Part shown: positions 62,073 through 64,000 of the stretch, piece after piece
How positions within the stretch are numbered: the first letter of the stretch is position 1
Layout: the number at the start of each line of letters is the position of its first letter
Assembly (NCBI GenBank): GCA_965153355.1
Contig: OZ231127.1
Span: 13,516,001-13,580,000, forward strand
Origin: Flaccisagitta enflata
Lineage: Eukaryota > Chaetognatha > Sagittoidea > Aphragmophora
Length of the DNA stretch: 64,000 bases
Direction of reading: 5' to 3'
The notes under the pieces: generated by a model
The model's input: the letters and a program-made list of their open reading frames with translations, nothing else
Told to the model about the DNA's origin: nothing
Database searches by the model: none
Made by a program: the position numbers and the translations under genes

Positions 62073-62606
62073 GAGCCTGACAGACAGCGACAAACAAAAT
62101 AGTAAAAGACAGAAAAATGGAAAGACAACTGCTGTTTCTCGCTTAAATACAGAACGTGCCTCCGTTACAGCTTTAACACAGAACGTGCCTCCGTTACAGT
62201 CTCTAACCAAAAAGGAAAGATGCGAAAGATTCTAGCTTGCATTATCATTTCATGTGAAAACGGCTTTTTTAAGTGACCTAATCCATCAAAAATATCCATA
62301 AATAGATCCCGTCCCCCATCTCAAACACCAAATCCAATATTGAGCGACACTGAAACATTCAAAGGCCCATAAATTTTTTCAAGGCCATAAACAATGCGGT
62401 ATTTTGCGGCACTTCCTCGTAGTTCACTCTTCTCAGCTGCGTTCTCGCATATCTGTAAGAGCCTGTCTGAAGGTCTGTTCATCTGTGTCTTTTGGTTATG
62501 TAAATATTTAAATCATAAAATCCATGTTTCTTTCTTCAAAAGAGCAGCACCAATTTAATCCTTCATTCATTCTTTCCTTCCTTCCTCGCATCATTCATTC
62601 ATAAAA
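62070..62606. other. Unannotated stretch with a HINE-like fragment
   Basis: ACAGAACGTGCCTCCGTTAC duplicated at 62,149 and 62,177. HINE-like 3' fragment at 62,435-62,500 (CTGCGTTCTCGCATATCTGT AAGAG). Confidence 0.45.
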
Positions 62607-62766
62607 AAGGCTGGATAAATTGCTACCCTAGTGGGCAGGGGCAGTGAGGCCAAAAAACTCATGAACGCCGAAAAAATAAAGCGTGACCAACTGTTGGATA
62701 GACGGACAAAGTGACGTACAGACAGACCAACAAAGAGGGGTATATAGTCGCGAGTACGCAACTAAA
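62607..62766 (+). mobile_element. HINE-like element, diverged
   Basis: AAGGCTGGATAAATTGCTAC, CTAGTGGGCAGGGGCAGTGA, AACGCCGAAAAAATAAAGCG, TATAGTCGCGAGTACGCAACTAA. Confidence 0.65.
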
Positions 62767-63155
62767 AAACATTCATTGATGGAGGACGCGTCGTTGGCCT
62801 AAATGCCATTTAAAATGGCCTTGTCTTTTTTTTCTTCGGTTTTACGCTCATTAAAGCTGCAGAGAGTCAGTTAACGAAAAAACCGTTTTCCGCGATGGAA
62901 GTCTTTCTTGCAGAAGCCATTGAGCACTGAACATGGAACACTGAACAGCGAAGAGTAGCAAAGAACTTCACACAAAAAAGAAAGTCAATTGTTACATTCT
63001 TGGGGAAAAAAATCTTAAATCGTTTGTTCATATCACAGTAGGTAGATACTAGCTCCTATTTGCATTTCGCTGACAGTAAAGATTTACGGCGTTCTTGCCG
63101 AAGCAGCATTAGGCTTTGCATGTGTCTTCCATGATTCATTCATAAACACGCCACT
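62767..63155. other. Unannotated stretch
   Basis: No gene or repeat noticed apart from GAACACTGAACA near 62,930. Confidence 0.4.
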
Positions 63156-63458
63156 TTTTAAGTGCGTCCTCGCACTTCTATAAGAGGTCATGTCCGTTGG
63201 TCGGTTGGTCGGTCGGTTGACCGGTCACGCAAACATTTGAAATGCGCAAAACGGCTGATTCTGACGTATTTCTTCATTTCTATCACCTTTCATGCCTCAC
63301 CACATTCATATTCATTCATTCAATTATTCATTTATTCATTCATTCATTCATTCATTCATTCATTCATTCATATATTCATTCATTCAACAAACACATTCAT
63401 TCACAAAATCTTAATCAAGCGAGGCACACTTATTGGCCTTCACTTGGCCTTGTTTTTA
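63156..63458 (-). mobile_element. HINE-like element, AGTGCGT subfamily, with (CATT)n inside
   Basis: TTTTTAAGTGCGTCCTCGCACTTCTATAAGAGG, GGTCGGTTGGTCGGTCGG core, a CATT tetranucleotide run (63,318-63,385), then GCGAGGCACACTTATTGGCC, CTTGGCCTTGTTTTT. The 5' motif (reverse of GCGAGGCACACTT) resembles the 3' stem. Confidence 0.65.
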
Positions 63459-63477
63459 CTGCTCTAGGACAATTTTG

Positions 63478-64000
63478 CTGTAGTTAAGTTTGCATGTATC
63501 ATAAACCATTGATTCACCTCAGGCGCCACTGCTGTGCTTGCAGTGACGTAGTCAAGTCTGCAAGTATCTTACATTAGCCTAAGCGACTTTTAAGAGGGTA
63601 TGTCCCTGGGTCTGAATGTCTGTCTGTCCGTCACGCGAAAATTTTGAAGACGCAAAATCGACTGTAAAACGGATTTTTGACCATTACAGCTCCTGCCTGG
63701 CGTCAATACAGCTCCCGCCCACTAATGCACTGCCCCTGCCCACTCGCATTACTGCCCCTGCCCACCAGCAGCGACTACGGATTGGCCGTGTATTTGGCCA
63801 TGTTGAATTACATCAGGCTCCAATTTTGTCGCCACCGCTGAGACTGTTGTTACGTTAGGTTTGCACATATCTTAAATCATAGACTCATGTCAGGCGCCAC
63901 TTAGCTCGCCACTAGTGTGCCTATAGTGGCGTTTAGCTGTAGTAAAGTTTGCATGTATCATAAATCATTGATGTCAGGCGACGCTTAGCTCGCCACCACT
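63478..64000. repeat. Diverged ~100-bp repeats (TTTGCATGTATCATAAATCATTGAT) around a HINE-like copy
   Basis: GTAGTTAAGTTTGCATGTAT, TCAGGCGCCAC occur near 63,480, 63,855 and 63,940. A reverse HINE-like copy (63,588-63,806) sits between them, with GCCCCTGCCCACTCGCATTA duplicated. Confidence 0.6.

Overview
This window looks like an intron-rich stretch of an invertebrate animal genome. It carries spliceosomal gt...ag exons, very long introns, dense microsatellites and nested DNA transposons. There is no sign of bacterial gene organisation, and I see no rRNA, tRNA or CRISPR array. I do not name the species. The receptor found here belongs to the biogenic-amine GPCRs (tyramine-1 / alpha-2-adrenergic-like), which fits a protostome or another non-vertebrate bilaterian.

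One gene is well supported. It is a seven-transmembrane amine receptor on the + strand, split over at least ten exons from about 22,039 to 45,017 and continuing past the right edge. The introns run from about 0.9 to 6.5 kb. The splice phases agree across the nine exons encoding TM2 to TM6. Its landmarks are Asp in TM3, DRY, a large third intracellular loop, and CWLPFF in TM6. A likely TM1 exon lies just upstream. The TM7 exon and the first exon(s) were not found. Just before the TM2 exon, the acceptor plus the first half of that exon is repeated four extra times in tandem.

Region by region: 1-12.4 kb holds dispersed repeats, a decayed 300-bp tandem array, a possible minus-strand PPxY-containing exon (2956-3756), foldback elements and TA-flanked MITEs. 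12.4-16.1 kb is one giant foldback element with a 10-bp target duplication. 16-22 kb holds MITEs, a long (GA)n/(CA)n block and a hAT-like element. 22-45 kb is the receptor gene, whose introns are filled with insertions, including a 3.4-kb inverted array of the palindrome CATAAATTTATG. 45-53 kb holds recent segmental duplications and repeat fragments. 53.8-61.1 kb is two adjacent giant foldback structures. 61-64 kb holds small repeats.

The most interesting non-genic signal is a family of roughly 150-220-bp elements with about 30 copies and fragments. Each has a 5' subterminal motif that is complementary to one arm of a 3' stem-loop, and the two change together between subfamilies. This resembles non-autonomous Helentron (HINE/DINE-like) architecture. 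A second family has GC-rich terminal inverted arms that enclose completely different tandem repeats in each copy.
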